The position numbers and the translations under genes are program-made. The notes under the pieces are model-generated. The model did no database searches. It was given only the letters and a program-made list of their open reading frames with translations, and was not told where the DNA came from. Below are positions 34,389-44,316 of a DNA stretch of 64,000 bases, piece after piece (within the stretch, counting starts at the first letter, position 1; every line of letters begins with the position of its first letter). Origin of the DNA: Desulfovibrionaceae bacterium (GTDB lineage: Bacteria; Desulfobacterota; Desulfovibrionia; Desulfovibrionales; Desulfovibrionaceae); the NCBI GenBank assembly GCA_019421865.1, contig JAHZEL010000004.1, positions 1 to 64,000 of the forward strand, read 5' to 3'.

Positions 34389-34697
34389 TTAGGCGACAAT
34401 ACCGGTAACAGTAAGAACGGTGTATTCCTGACGATGGCCCTGGGTGCGGCGTTCGGCCTTGCGGCGCTTGTGCTTGAACACCACGATCTTGTCGCCGAGA
34501 ATGTGATCAACGACCTTGGCGGTCACCTTGGCGCCTTCCACAACGGGGGTGCCGATCTTGGTGCTTTCGCCGCCGATCATGAGCACGCGATCCAGGGACA
34601 CTTCGCTGTCCTTTTCAGCGTTCATGAGGTCGACAACAACCTTGCTGCCTTCCTGAACGCGGTACTGCTTGCCGAGCACTTCAACAATAGCGTACAT
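34389..34697 (-). CDS. rplU: 50S ribosomal protein L21
   Basis: A 102-residue protein starting MYAIVEVLGKQYRV at 34697, with GGAGG upstream. The C-terminal FKHKRRKAERRTQGHRQ is the 23S rRNA-binding signature. The open frame continues 50 codons upstream but those belong to the leader. Confidence 0.98.
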   Translation of the reverse strand: MYAIVEVLGKQYRVQEGSKVVVDLMNAEKDSEVSLDRVLMIGGESTKIGTPVVEGAKVTAKVVDHILGDKIVVFKHKRRKAERRTQGHRQEYTVLTVTGIVA

Positions 34698-35224
34698 TAA
34701 AACCTCCGAAAAACGGGTCAGAAATGAAGCCTGCTTCCCATATACAGGTAAACCGGCGAACCGGAAGCCGCTTTCGCGGCACACACTCCCTGAATGATGC
34801 TGGCAGGCATGATGACCTGTTCCCGTCGGTCGGTGCAGGTGCGCCACTCCCGAAGGAGGACGACTTTTTCCATTACAGGCAAGTGTATAGATGTCCTTTC
34901 GGACATACGAAGGACGTACATAGCCCGTTTTTCTTCAAATGGCAAGCATTTTTTCAGGGAAAACGATGCCAGCCGGAGCGCTGCCTCCGCCGAAAGCCTT
35001 ATGGCGGCCCTTAAAAGCCGCTCTTCCCTTTCTTCCGAGATGCGTTCCGGACTATGCGATTCCCTCAGCTCCGGCCACTCATGAACGAAACGCCCTTCCC
35101 GGCAGCGAATGCTCAGCCCACTGATGCTTCCTGCCGGGGAAACACACGGGGGCGCGCAGGCACACAGAAAACAACGCCGATCCCCTCTTTGCCGACGGAA
35201 CGAGGAAAAACGTCCACCCTGCGG
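34698..35224. other. rplU leader and gap to the DUF1232 gene
   Basis: 34698-34910 would be a leader of about 210 bases to rplU with hairpins ATGTCC/GGACAT (34891-34906) and GCCGC/GCGGC, a possible autoregulatory ribosomal-protein leader. From 34950 to 35224 I see no gene or RNA. Confidence 0.4.
34917..34945 (-). promoter_or_regulatory. Promoter of rplU-rpmA
   Basis: On the minus strand TTGCCA (34940-34945) and TATGTA (34917-34922) are separated by 17 bases. Transcription would start near 34910. Confidence 0.6.
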
Positions 35225-35638
35225 CTACTTTTTCTTCAGCAGCTTCTCCGCCGCCCCCAGCCAGCGCTCCAGCGCCGCGTCGGCCTTCGCCCGGGAGGAG
35301 TCGTCCACATACATGGCCACGGCGGCAAGCGCAGCCGCAAGAATGCCTATGTCGTCCGTAAAACCGAGCATCGGAATGATGTCCGGCACCACATCAGTCG
35401 GAAGGATCAGATATCCCAGAGCCCCGAGAATGATGGCTCTCATTTTTACCGGCAAATCCTTGCGCTGCAGCGTATAATAGAGGATGAGCGCCGAACGCAG
35501 ACCTTCCCGGCCGATGGCTCCGGCAAAGCGCAGCAGCTTGCTGTGAAAGGCTTCTTCGGAGTACGCGCTGCGAAACTTCTCGTCGGTCACGATTTCCGGC
35601 TCTACTATCTTCCGTCCCTGATCGTCATATTCCGTCAT
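35225..35638 (-). CDS. DUF1232 (YkvA-type) membrane protein
   Basis: A 137-residue protein starting MTEYDDQGRK, with AAGGAG before the ATG. The family core is clear: a hydrophobic pair of helices around GYLILPTDVVPDIIPMLGFTDD (split here by the conserved Pro and Asp residues) and an alanine-rich second segment. Function of the family is unknown; several members sit near stress genes. It is a single gene between rplU and groEL. Confidence 0.85.
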   Translation of the reverse strand: MTEYDDQGRKIVEPEIVTDEKFRSAYSEEAFHSKLLRFAGAIGREGLRSALILYYTLQRKDLPVKMRAIILGALGYLILPTDVVPDIIPMLGFTDDIGILAAALAAVAMYVDDSSRAKADAALERWLGAAEKLLKKK

Positions 35639-35949
35639 GCGGAACTCCTTGTTGTTTGCTGCGGCAGACATCCGGGGAGAAACATTCCCCGTCCGGCCTG
35701 ATGCGGTACTCCGGAGGCTTCTGCTCTCTCATATTGCTTTTCCGCGAAAAAACACACCCCTGTCCCGAACACTCCAGACAGCGACATGTCGAGCCCCGCC
35801 TTTTCACGACGGCTCTGCTCCGCACCGCCTGTCCTGCCGCCTGCTGCCGTACGGCGCATTCCGGCACCACGAAAAAAGGGGAGAACCGCCTAAGCAGTTC
35901 TCCCCTTTCTATCGGGCGCGGCGGGCCGGAGCCCGCCGGACATTCCTTA
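35639..35949. other. Gap between the DUF1232 gene and groL
   Basis: It contains the groEL terminator at 35872 and a second small hairpin (GGCGGGC/GCCCGCC) at about 35921-35938. No gene is visible. Confidence 0.6.
35872..35908 (-). terminator. Terminator of groSL
   Basis: AAAGGGGAGAAC (35875-35886) and GTTCTCCCCTTT (35897-35908); on the minus strand the stem runs into TTTTTT. Confidence 0.92.
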
Positions 35950-37584
35950 TTAGTACATGCCGCCCATGCCGCCACCCATGCCGGGAGCAGCGGGAGCCGC
36001 AGGCTCGGGCTTGGGCAGTTCAGCAATGGCGCATTCGGTGGTCAGCAGGAGAGCGGCCACGGAAGAGGCATGCTGCAGAGCGAAGCGGGAAACCTGCTTG
36101 GGGTCGATGATGCCGGCGGCCAGCAGATCTTCGTATTCGCCGGTAGCGGCGTTGAAGCCGAAGCCGTCCTTGCCTTCGCGAACCTTTTCCACCACCACGG
36201 AGCCTTCGAAGCCGGCGTTGGCGGCAATCTGACGGAGAGGTTCTTCCACGGCGCGGCGAACAATGTTCACACCGGCCATTTCTTCTTCGGAAGCCTCGAT
36301 GTCGTCAAGAGCGGGGAGGCAGCGGATGTAGGCGGTGCCGCCGCCAGGCACGATGCCTTCAGCAACAGCAGCGCGGGTAGCGTTGAGGGCGTCCTCGACG
36401 CGGTCCTTCTTTTCCTTCATTTCGGTTTCGGTAGCAGCACCGACCTTGATCACAGCCACGCCGCCGACCAGCTTGGCCAGACGTTCCTGCAGCTTTTCGC
36501 GATCGTAGTCGGAAGTGGCTTCGGCGATCTGGGCACGGATCTGAGCGACACGGGCCTTGATGTCGGCGGACTGACCGGCGCCGTCAACGATGGTGGTGTT
36601 GTCCTTGTCGATGTGCACGCGCTTGGCGGTACCGAGGTTGGCAAGGGTGAAGTTTTCGAGCTTGACGCCCATTTCTTCGGAGGCAACGGTGCCGCCGGTG
36701 AGAATGGCGATATCCTGCAGCATGGCCTTGCGGCGATCACCGAAGCCGGGAGCCTTGACGGCAGCAACCTGCAGAGTGCCGCGCAGCTTGTTCACCACGA
36801 GGGTGGCCAGAGCTTCGCCTTCCACGTCTTCAGCAATGATGAGCAGAGGACGGTTCATCTTGGCGACCTGTTCGAGAACAGGCAGCATTTCCTTCATGCC
36901 GGAGATCTTCTTTTCCTGAAGCAGGATGAAGGGATTTTCAAGGTCGCACACGAGCTTTTCGGCGTCGGTCACGAAATAGGGGGAGAGGTAGCCGCGGTCG
37001 AACTGCATGCCTTCCACGGTTTCCAGAGTGGTTTCGAGGCCCTTGGCTTCTTCAACGGTGATGACGCCTTCCTTGCCCACCTTGCTCATGGCTTCGGCAA
37101 TGATGTTGCCGATGGTGGGATCGGAGTTGGCGGAAATGGTGCCGACCTGGGCGATTTCCTTCTGATCACGGGTGGGCTTGGCAATGTTGCCGAGCTCGGC
37201 GGTGATGGCGGCCACGGCCTTGTCGATGCCGCGCTTGATGGGCATGGGGTTGCGACCGGCGGCCACGAGCTTCACGCCTTCACGATAGATGGCCTGAGCC
37301 AGAACGGTGGCGGTGGTGGTACCGTCGCCGGCAGCGTCGTTGGTCTTGGAGGCCACTTCGCGAACGAGCTGAGCGCCCATGTTTTCGAACTTGTCTTCCA
37401 GTTCGATTTCCTTGGCAACGGTCACACCGTCCTTGGTGATGACGGGAGCGCCGTAGGCCTTTTCAATGAGCACGTTGCGGCCCTTGGGGCCGAGGGTGAC
37501 CTTCACAGCGTTGGCAAGCTTATCCACGCCAAGGGCCAGACGTTCACGGGCCTTGGCATCGAAGAGAATCTCTTTAGCGGACAT
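35950..37584 (-). CDS. groL: Chaperonin GroEL (60 kDa)
   Basis: A 544-residue ATP-dependent folding chamber subunit. It has VTLGPKGRNV and GDGTTTATVLAQ (ATP binding), the VPGGGTAY segment and the C-terminal GGMGGM repeat. It follows groS by 39 bases on the minus strand. Codon use is highly biased. Confidence 0.99.
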   Translation of the reverse strand: MSAKEILFDAKARERLALGVDKLANAVKVTLGPKGRNVLIEKAYGAPVITKDGVTVAKEIELEDKFENMGAQLVREVASKTNDAAGDGTTTATVLAQAIYREGVKLVAAGRNPMPIKRGIDKAVAAITAELGNIAKPTRDQKEIAQVGTISANSDPTIGNIIAEAMSKVGKEGVITVEEAKGLETTLETVEGMQFDRGYLSPYFVTDAEKLVCDLENPFILLQEKKISGMKEMLPVLEQVAKMNRPLLIIAEDVEGEALATLVVNKLRGTLQVAAVKAPGFGDRRKAMLQDIAILTGGTVASEEMGVKLENFTLANLGTAKRVHIDKDNTTIVDGAGQSADIKARVAQIRAQIAEATSDYDREKLQERLAKLVGGVAVIKVGAATETEMKEKKDRVEDALNATRAAVAEGIVPGGGTAYIRCLPALDDIEASEEEMAGVNIVRRAVEEPLRQIAANAGFEGSVVVEKVREGKDGFGFNAATGEYEDLLAAGIIDPKQVSRFALQHASSVAALLLTTECAIAELPKPEPAAPAAPGMGGGMGGMY

Positions 37585-37623
37585 GTATGTTCTCCTGAAA
37601 AAAATAGAGGAAATGATTCGGGA

Positions 37624-37905
37624 TTAGTCGAGGATGGCGAGGATGTCTTCTTCGCGCATGATGATGTGATCGGCGCCGTTGACCTTGATTTCGGTGCCGG
37701 CATACTTGGTGAAGAGCACCACATCACCGGGCTTCACTTCCATGGCGACGCGTTCGCCCTTTTCATTCAGCTTGCCGGGGCCGCAGGCAATGACTTCACC
37801 CTTGGAGGGCTTTTCCTTGGCGGCATCGGGGATGAACAGACCACCGGCGGTCTTTTCTTCGGATTCAAGGCGTTTCACGAGCACACGGTCATTCAGGGGT
37901 TTCAT
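37624..37905 (-). CDS. groS: Co-chaperonin GroES
   Basis: A 93-residue lid protein starting MKPLNDRVLVKR; the mobile loop ESEEKTAGGLFIPDAAKE and the GEVIACGPG roof region are typical. The frame continues more than 100 codons upstream but only this length matches the family and a GGAGG site precedes it. Confidence 0.98.
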   Translation of the reverse strand: MKPLNDRVLVKRLESEEKTAGGLFIPDAAKEKPSKGEVIACGPGKLNEKGERVAMEVKPGDVVLFTKYAGTEIKVNGADHIIMREEDILAILD

Positions 37906-38561
37906 TACCCATATCCTCCCAGAAAATTTGTTGTAAAGGAATTTGGTTTCCGACGCGCCCCGGCAGAGCCGGACAGGAAGTAGGAAAAAACGTCGAAAAC
38001 GGCGACGCCGGAATATGTCTTTCCGGCGACGAACCATAAATAAGCCCGCTTTTGAAGTTGAAAAGGGGCAAAATGCATTTTTTTTCATCATTTTTATGAG
38101 AATTTTAAATACATGAAATAAATTCAATATGTTATCAAATATAAATAATTTATGTTTTTTCTCTTTTCTTCTGTGTTTCCGCCGTTTTTCCGGTGAATGC
38201 CCCGCCATGACGCCGTCTTTTTCCGCTGATCAGCGTTGCCGATGAGGATCCCCTTTCACTGTCTTCTCAAGACTTCAGAAAGAACACTCGTCCTCAGTTT
38301 TCCTTTCCGCGGCAGTTTCAGGCAAGAAAACGATGGAAACGGAACTATCTTCCCCAACCGGCCCGGCCTATGCTGCCTTCATGCGACGAAAAGGCTCAAA
38401 GCACGGCAACACTCTCCGACGGAGAGCTTCACCGATCGGAGCCGCCATCGCCTTTTCCTTGAACGATGCCGTTTCTCGTTTCACGGCGGCCTCAGTACGG
38501 CATCGCCCTTTAGTCTCACTCACAACAAAACATATTACCAATAATATATGGAGCAGATACC
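37906..38561. other. Upstream regions of groS and the divergent CMD gene
   Basis: 38050-38170 is very AT-rich and should carry the groSL promoter. I found no CIRCE element (TTAGCACTC-N9-GAGTGCTAA), so HrcA control is unlikely. 38206-38561 has only incoherent frames. No RNA gene seen. Confidence 0.5.
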
Positions 38562-39278
38562 ATGACGAGTTCCTTCCAGCTTACAGGCAGCGCCTGCCCG
38601 GCACAGACCGATCCCGATCTTGCCGCCATGCGCGAACGACTTCTTGCCGCAGACAACGCCCTGCCTTCAGCGCTGCGCCGTCTGGTAACGCTGGCGGTTC
38701 TTACCGCCATTCAGGCCACGGATGAAATCGGCCGTGCAACTGAAGCCGCACTCAGAGAAGGCGCCAGTCCCGTTCAGATCAGAGAAGCGCTGTATCAGTG
38801 CGCTCCCTATGTCGGTTTTCCCAAGACGGAAGCAGCCCTGCGCATCATGAACGAAACACTCCGGAGCCACGGTATTTCCCTGCCTCTGGAGCCGCAGGCC
38901 ACGGTGACGGAAGAAAGCCGCTTCAGGGACGGACTGGCCGTGCAGAAAGGCATTTTCGGCAACGCCATCGACGCCATGCATGCCGCCACTCCCGACAATC
39001 AGAAAACCATCATGGTCACGCATCTGTCCGCCTTCTGCTTCGGCGACATCTACACCCGGCGGGGACTGGACCTGAATGTCCGGGAAATGCTGACCTTCGC
39101 CGTCATCAGCGCTCTCGGCGGCTGCGAATCACAGGTAAAAAGCCATGTGCAGGGCAATGCGAACGTGGGCAACAGCAAAGAAGATCTGATTGCGGTGCTG
39201 GAAACCATTCTTCCGCTCATCGGTTTTCCCCGCACGCTCAACGCGCTCGCCTGCGTCAATGCCGTTCTGCCGGAATAA
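38562..39278 (+). CDS. Tandem carboxymuconolactone decarboxylase (AhpD-like) family protein
   Basis: A 238-residue protein with two AhpD-like helical repeats. The first (about 25-105) has the EALYQCAPYVGFPKTEAAL segment and the second (about 130-238) the LTFAVISALGGCESQVKSH segment, which carries a single Cys and His instead of the CxxC of AhpD. Such two-repeat proteins are usually annotated as decarboxylases or peroxidase partners without proof. A long inverted repeat (GTTCCGGCC / GGCCGGAAC) follows at 39301-39347. It stands alone. Confidence 0.85.
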   Translation: MTSSFQLTGSACPAQTDPDLAAMRERLLAADNALPSALRRLVTLAVLTAIQATDEIGRATEAALREGASPVQIREALYQCAPYVGFPKTEAALRIMNETLRSHGISLPLEPQATVTEESRFRDGLAVQKGIFGNAIDAMHAATPDNQKTIMVTHLSAFCFGDIYTRRGLDLNVREMLTFAVISALGGCESQVKSHVQGNANVGNSKEDLIAVLETILPLIGFPRTLNALACVNAVLPE

Positions 39279-39547
39279 CCCACTTTTTGCGGACTGATGC
39301 GTTCCGGCCCCTTCCCCTTCATCTTTGCAGGGGAAAAAGGCCGGAACCCTTGACAGATCAGGATGTTCTCCCTTTAATGGTCATAAGGCTCCAAAGACCT
39401 TAACGGCTGGTCCGCCAGCCTGAATATGGGATCAGGCAGCGCCTCTTGGAAAGTCTCCTTCTTCTGAAGCGACGCTGTATGGTCCTTCCGGAAGCGCTCC
39501 TGCAGGAACGCTTCCCTGTAGAGAACCTTCCACTCCGGAGGAACATC

Positions 39548-40000
39548 ATGAAGACTGCCGCCGATATCATGACCACGAATCCCGTCACCGTCACGCGCGA
39601 AACCACCTTGCGCGACGCAGCCCGCCTGCTGCTTGACGGACACTTCAACGGGCTTCCCGTCGTCGAAAACGACAGACTCATCGGCATACTCACGCAGTCC
39701 GATCTCATCTCGCTGGACAAGAAGCTGGAAACGCCCGGCTACTTTCTGCTGCTCGGCGGCGCCATTCCCATGCAGATGCCGGGCAAGTTCTCCCGCGAAC
39801 TGCGCCGTATGGCCGCCAGCACCGTAGGTGAAGTCATGAGCATCGACCCGCATGCCATCACGCCCGAAACCACGGTGGACGAAATCGCCACACTCATGGT
39901 GGAACAGCGCTACTACACGCTGCCCGTCCAGAAGGACGGACGGCTGGTCGGTGTCGTAGGCATGGAAGATCTGCTCAAGCGCCTCGCCGCCGAAGAATGA
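39548..40000 (+). CDS. Two-CBS-domain protein
   Basis: A 150-residue protein of paired CBS repeats (about 1-57 and 80-150), each with the (I/V)MT or VMS start and the GLPVV / TLPVQ core. CBS pairs bind adenosine nucleotides and act as energy sensors. The start at 39548 is preferred over the longer frame because the first CBS repeat begins there. The stop overlaps the next gene by four bases (ATGA), so the membrane protein may be its partner. Confidence 0.87.
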   Translation: MKTAADIMTTNPVTVTRETTLRDAARLLLDGHFNGLPVVENDRLIGILTQSDLISLDKKLETPGYFLLLGGAIPMQMPGKFSRELRRMAASTVGEVMSIDPHAITPETTVDEIATLMVEQRYYTLPVQKDGRLVGVVGMEDLLKRLAAEE

Positions 40001-40791
40001 TCGTTCTGGCCCGCTTTTTCTCCGTTCTCGGACTGACCGTTGCAGCCATCCCCCTCGCGGGATGGCTTCTTCTCGTCTGTGCCGACTTTCTTACGCTGGC
40101 AGACTGCCTTTCTCCGCAGACGGGCTGGATGGCGTTCGCCCTGATCTGTTCGCTTTCAATGATTCTGCCCGCCGCGCTGCATGTCTGGCCCGACCATACC
40201 CGCTCCCTGCCGGACATTCTGCGGGAAACGGCGCGCTCCGTACTCTTTGCCTTTTCCCTTTTTGCTCTCATCTTTCTGCTTTTCGGCCGCCCGCTTTTTG
40301 ACTGGCTTCATCTGCCGAAGCTCATGCTGCCGACGGCGGCGCTGGCCCTTGCGCCGCTTATCTCCTGCCCGCTGCTCTACATTTCCTATAAGATAACGTC
40401 GCTTCTTCTGCCGCGGCCCGGCCCGGACAGTCCGGCCCCCCGCCCCGTACGCCTGTTCGGCATGCTGTCGCTCGCCCTTGTGCTCATTCTTTTTCTGCTG
40501 CCCTTTCTTCAGCCCGGAGTCGGCGGAGCCCCCGTGCTCTATACGAGCGGGCTCAACATGCTCTGCGAGTCCTGGCGCTTTTTCGCTCTCCGCTACGTCA
40601 TCGTCGCCTGCGGCAATGCAGGTTTCGTTCCCGCCTGGGGCGGCTGCTGCCTCGTCTCCGTGCTCGAAATGATCCGGGCTCTGCCCAGTGCCGTGGGGGC
40701 CGATATTTTCATCATGGCCGCGCTTTTCGCCCTCATGCTCGCAGGCACCGTCTGCCTGCTTCTGCCCTCAAGCCGCAGGTGGTTATGCTGA
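39997..40791 (+). CDS. Polytopic membrane protein of unknown function
   Basis: A 264-residue integral membrane protein with about seven hydrophobic segments (roughly 5-30, 43-65, 83-103, 110-135, 152-172, 190-215 and 232-256) and very few charged residues between them. I recognise no family. It overlaps the CBS gene at its start and the metallopeptidase gene at its end, so the three are probably translated together. Confidence 0.7.
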   Translation: MIVLARFFSVLGLTVAAIPLAGWLLLVCADFLTLADCLSPQTGWMAFALICSLSMILPAALHVWPDHTRSLPDILRETARSVLFAFSLFALIFLLFGRPLFDWLHLPKLMLPTAALALAPLISCPLLYISYKITSLLLPRPGPDSPAPRPVRLFGMLSLALVLILFLLPFLQPGVGGAPVLYTSGLNMLCESWRFFALRYVIVACGNAGFVPAWGGCCLVSVLEMIRALPSAVGADIFIMAALFALMLAGTVCLLLPSSRRWLC

Positions 40792-41564
40792 AGCACTGGC
40801 GAAGATCCCGGCCGGAAAAGAATGCCCGTGCGATCAGAGAAGAATCCATGATGCAGCTTCCCGGCACGGACGTCACCTTTCTTTTTCAGAGAGACGGCTG
40901 CCGCACCCTGCGCATGGCGATCAGGACCGACGGCTCAATTCTCGTGAAGGCTCCCGCCGGGCTCTCCACGGAGAAAGTGTTTTCCTTCATGCTTTCAAGA
41001 CTTGCGTGGATACGAAGCAGAAGAGACTTCTTTGTTTCCCACAAAGGCGAGGCTCCCCTTTTAAAGGAAGGACAGACCATCTTCTTCCTCGGACGCCCCT
41101 TTCTTCTCTGCCCCGTCCCCCGTACACGCGGAGCCCGGGCCGAGCTGACAGGACACGCGCTGAAGCTGCCCTGCCCGGGCACGACGCCTTCCGACGAAGC
41201 CGTGGAGCGGGCCTTCCGCCGCTGGCGCAGGGAAACGGCGCTGCTGGTACTCGGCCGACGCCTTGCCCGCATGGAACGCAGGGCGCAGATCGTTTTCAAC
41301 GACAGCGCCGCCGTACGGGCTTTTGCCGTGCGTTCCCTCAAGCGACGCTGGGGCAGCTGTTCGGTGCGCGGCGACATCACTCTGGCCGAGCAGCTCATCG
41401 CCATGCCTCTTCCGCTCATCGACTATGTGATCTGCCACGAATTGTGTCACCTCAGAGCCATGAATCACGGCCCCTCCTTTCATGCCCTGCTGCGCCTGCT
41501 GCTCCCCGACGCCGGGGAAAGAGAAAAACGCATCCGCATCTGGAGTCTGGAGCATCCCCGCTGA
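40785..41564 (+). CDS. YgjP-like zinc metallopeptidase domain protein (DUF45)
   Basis: A 259-residue protein of the YgjP/DUF45 family. The zinc-binding HELCHLRAMNHGPSF near residue 211 gives HExxH plus a downstream His, and the RRWGSC segment is also diagnostic. Two starts are possible: 40785, with a weak AGG before it, and 40848 (MMQLPG), which has GAGAAG upstream and fits homologue lengths better. Probably a cytoplasmic metal-dependent hydrolase; substrate unknown. Confidence 0.85.
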   Translation: MLKHWRRSRPEKNARAIREESMMQLPGTDVTFLFQRDGCRTLRMAIRTDGSILVKAPAGLSTEKVFSFMLSRLAWIRSRRDFFVSHKGEAPLLKEGQTIFFLGRPFLLCPVPRTRGARAELTGHALKLPCPGTTPSDEAVERAFRRWRRETALLVLGRRLARMERRAQIVFNDSAAVRAFAVRSLKRRWGSCSVRGDITLAEQLIAMPLPLIDYVICHELCHLRAMNHGPSFHALLRLLLPDAGEREKRIRIWSLEHPR

Positions 41565-41803
41565 GCCCAGGATCAAACCCTTACCACCCGCCCGGCGGAG
41601 TCAGGTGCGCCCCCTGTGCCTTCCAGCAGAGAGTCCCAGACTCCGGAAAGCCGCTCCGCCTGTGGCAGCATGCCCCGTGCGGACCATAAAAAACGTGCCG
41701 CAGCCCTTTCCGGTCGTGTCGCCCATATTAACAAGCTCCGCCTTTTGGCGTATCCTGTCCTGCAACACATTCTGTCACCTCTGCCTTTTTCTGGAGATGT
41801 ATC

Positions 41804-43456
41804 ATGGCTCTCGACCCTCAGGCGGGCAAGCTTCCCCGCCCCGATCAGCTTACCGACATTCCCGCGCTCATATCTTCCTACTACACCGCCGAACCTTCCC
41901 CGGACATTCCTGAACAGGCCGTCAGCTTCGGCACCTCCGGCCATCGCGGATCGTCCCTGAAGACCAGCTTCAACGAAGCCCATATTCTCGCCGTCACGCA
42001 GGCCGTCTGCGACGTGCGCAAGGCCGAAGGGATCACCGGCCCTCTCTTCCTCGGCAAGGACCCGCACGCGCTTTCCGAACCTGCCTGGCGCACCGCGCTT
42101 GAAGTGCTCGCCGCCAACGGCGTGGTGACCATGGTGCAGACCGGCCACGGCTATACCCCCACCCCCGCCATCTCCCACGCCATTCTCAGCTGGAACCGTC
42201 AGTCCACGGCCACGGCGGACGGCATCGTCATCACGCCGTCCCACAACCCGCCTCAGGACGGCGGATTCAAGTACAATCCTCCCCACGGCGGCCCGGCCGA
42301 CACCACGCTCACCGCGCGCATCCAGGATCGAGCCAATCAGCTTCTGGAAGACGGCAACAGAGACGTGAAGCGCATCAGTCTGTACAAGGCGCTGCGTTCC
42401 GGTCTCGTGCAGGATCATGACTACGTTTCCTGCTATGTGAGCGATCTGTGCAACGTCATCGACTTTGCCGCCATCGCCTCTTCCGGCCTCAAGCTCGGCG
42501 TGAACCCGCTCGGCGGCGCCAGCCTCGCCTACTGGGAACCCATCGCGGAAAAGTACGGACTCAGCATCGAAAACACCAACAATCAGTACGATCCCACCTT
42601 CCGCTTCATGCCTCTCGACCATGACGGCAAGATCCGCATGGACTGCTCCTCACCGTATGCCATGGCCGAACTGCTCAAGCTGAAGGACCGCTTCGACATC
42701 GCCTTCGCCTGCGACCCCGACTCCGACAGACACGGCATCGTCACGCCCGAAGGCCTCATGAACCCCAACCACTATCTTTCCGTCGTCGTGGACTTTCTCA
42801 TCCGCGACAGCAAAGACGGCTTCCGCAAGGCCTGGCGTCCCGATGCCGTCATCGGCAAGACCGTGGTCACAAGTTCCATGCTTAATCGCGTGGCCGAATC
42901 CCACGGCCGCATGGTCATGGAAGTTCCTGTGGGCTTCAAGTGGTTCGTTCCGGGTCTGCATTCCGGCACCTGCTGCCTTGGCTGCGAAGAAAGCGCCGGA
43001 GCCTCCTTCCTGCGGGCCGACCGCCTGCCCTGGAGCACCGACAAGGACGGACTCATTCTCTGCCTGCTCGCCGCGGAAATCACCGCCAAGACCGGCAAAA
43101 ATCCCGCCGTGCTCTATCATGAGCTGGAAGAAAAGTTCGGCGCGCCCGTGTACCGCCGCATAGACTCTCCCATGACGCCGGAAATGAAGGCCGCCTTCAA
43201 GACCATCTCGCCCGATGACGTGACCATGAAGGATCTTGCCGGATCTCCCGTCACCGCCGTGCTTACGAAGGCTCCGGGCAACAACGCGCCCTTCGGCGGC
43301 CTGAAGATCGTTACCGACGACGGCTGGTTCGCCGTGCGTCCCTCCGGCACCGAACCCATCTACAAGCTGTACATGGAAGACTTCAAGGGTGAGGAACACT
43401 TCCTGAAGATGCAGGAAGAGGCTCAGAGCTTCCTGACCGGTCTGGCCAAGGCCTGA
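41804..43456 (+). CDS. pgm: Phosphoglucomutase (alpha-D-glucose phosphate-specific)
   Basis: Interconverts glucose-1- and glucose-6-phosphate for glycogen, trehalose and cell-surface sugars. The 550-residue protein has the N-terminal FGTSGHRGSS, the catalytic phosphoserine loop TPSHNPP, metal loop DPDSDRHG, sugar-binding CEESAG and phosphate-binding RPSGTEP. It is a single gene with a terminator at 43480. Confidence 0.97.
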   Translation: MALDPQAGKLPRPDQLTDIPALISSYYTAEPSPDIPEQAVSFGTSGHRGSSLKTSFNEAHILAVTQAVCDVRKAEGITGPLFLGKDPHALSEPAWRTALEVLAANGVVTMVQTGHGYTPTPAISHAILSWNRQSTATADGIVITPSHNPPQDGGFKYNPPHGGPADTTLTARIQDRANQLLEDGNRDVKRISLYKALRSGLVQDHDYVSCYVSDLCNVIDFAAIASSGLKLGVNPLGGASLAYWEPIAEKYGLSIENTNNQYDPTFRFMPLDHDGKIRMDCSSPYAMAELLKLKDRFDIAFACDPDSDRHGIVTPEGLMNPNHYLSVVVDFLIRDSKDGFRKAWRPDAVIGKTVVTSSMLNRVAESHGRMVMEVPVGFKWFVPGLHSGTCCLGCEESAGASFLRADRLPWSTDKDGLILCLLAAEITAKTGKNPAVLYHELEEKFGAPVYRRIDSPMTPEMKAAFKTISPDDVTMKDLAGSPVTAVLTKAPGNNAPFGGLKIVTDDGWFAVRPSGTEPIYKLYMEDFKGEEHFLKMQEEAQSFLTGLAKA

Positions 43457-43479
43457 TCGTCATTTTCCCCGTAAGATGA

Positions 43480-43507
43480 AAGCGCGGCTCCGGCCGCGCT
43501 TTTTTAT
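43480..43507 (+). terminator. Terminator of pgm
   Basis: AAAGCGCGGC, loop, GGCCGCGCTTT followed by TTTT ATT. Confidence 0.92.
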
Positions 43508-44316
43508 TGCCCTCCGTCTGCGTTCCAGACTCATGCGTGCTGCCCCGCCTCATCCTGCCAAACCGTCTCCGTTCCGTCGCCGAATCGAAGTCATAAGACA
43601 ACCACCGAAAACCATTCTCGTACGATGAAGCACCGAAAGCGGCCCCCAAGCAAACTTTTCCGCCAGGCCCTGCCCTTTCAGAGGCTTCCTGCCCCTTCTT
43701 TGCCGGACTGAAGCGTTAAAATTCGGTGAAAAGAGCTTCACCCCACCGGGGAGAAAGCGAAAAATGCCCGCTGTGCGGCATAAATTTTTTTACTTTTTCG
43801 CGCAGCCCATATCATGAAAAAAGGCCTGACATCCGAAAAAACAGACGTTGCATCTGCCGTTTTTCATAGCTGAACCAACCTGTCATACCTTTCATTGACT
43901 TGTCATATCACATAGTATCAACACAGCTTTTCCGCATATTACTTTTAAGTACAATACTGATATATACGACATACTGACTACAACTTTATTTTTTTAGCGG
44001 AATTCCATCGTTAAATATGATTTTTACAAATGTATTTCAAGCACAGTTACAGTCATTAACTTATGGTTATTATAATTAATTTATTTTTTCACAAATTATT
44101 TTTTTCTTGTGTCCCCATATTTTCCCATATAATGTAGACACCACACACCGCCTCTCATGCAGAGAGGCATGCAAGTCCAGGCCCGACGACGAAAAAACGC
44201 TCCCTCGCGTTTCTCTTCGCCGACAAGAAAGCACTGCGGCATGATGAGAAGAATCCTTTTCGCCCGCCGCACAGACCGCCTGAACGGCCATGCCGTTCAG
44301 AACTCAGGAGAGAGGA
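43508..44316 (+). promoter_or_regulatory. Long control region before the CstA operon
   Basis: Roughly 800 bases without a gene. Direct repeats of TGTCATA at 43881-43887 and 43901-43907, exactly 20 bases apart, precede a TACAAT box at 43950-43955. A second possible promoter has TTGTGT (44107-44112) and TATAAT (44128-44133). Hairpins CCTCTC/GAGAGG (44151-44167) and CTGAACGGC/GCCGTTCAG (44279-44299) would lie in the leader, the latter just before the ribosome-binding site. Confidence 0.45.

Noticed and set aside
37906..38200. HrcA CIRCE element before groS
   Set aside because: I searched the region by eye and no TTAGCACTC / GAGTGCTAA pair is present.
38236..38561. Short frames between groS and the CMD gene
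   Set aside because: Overlapping frames with no ribosome-binding site and no conserved features.
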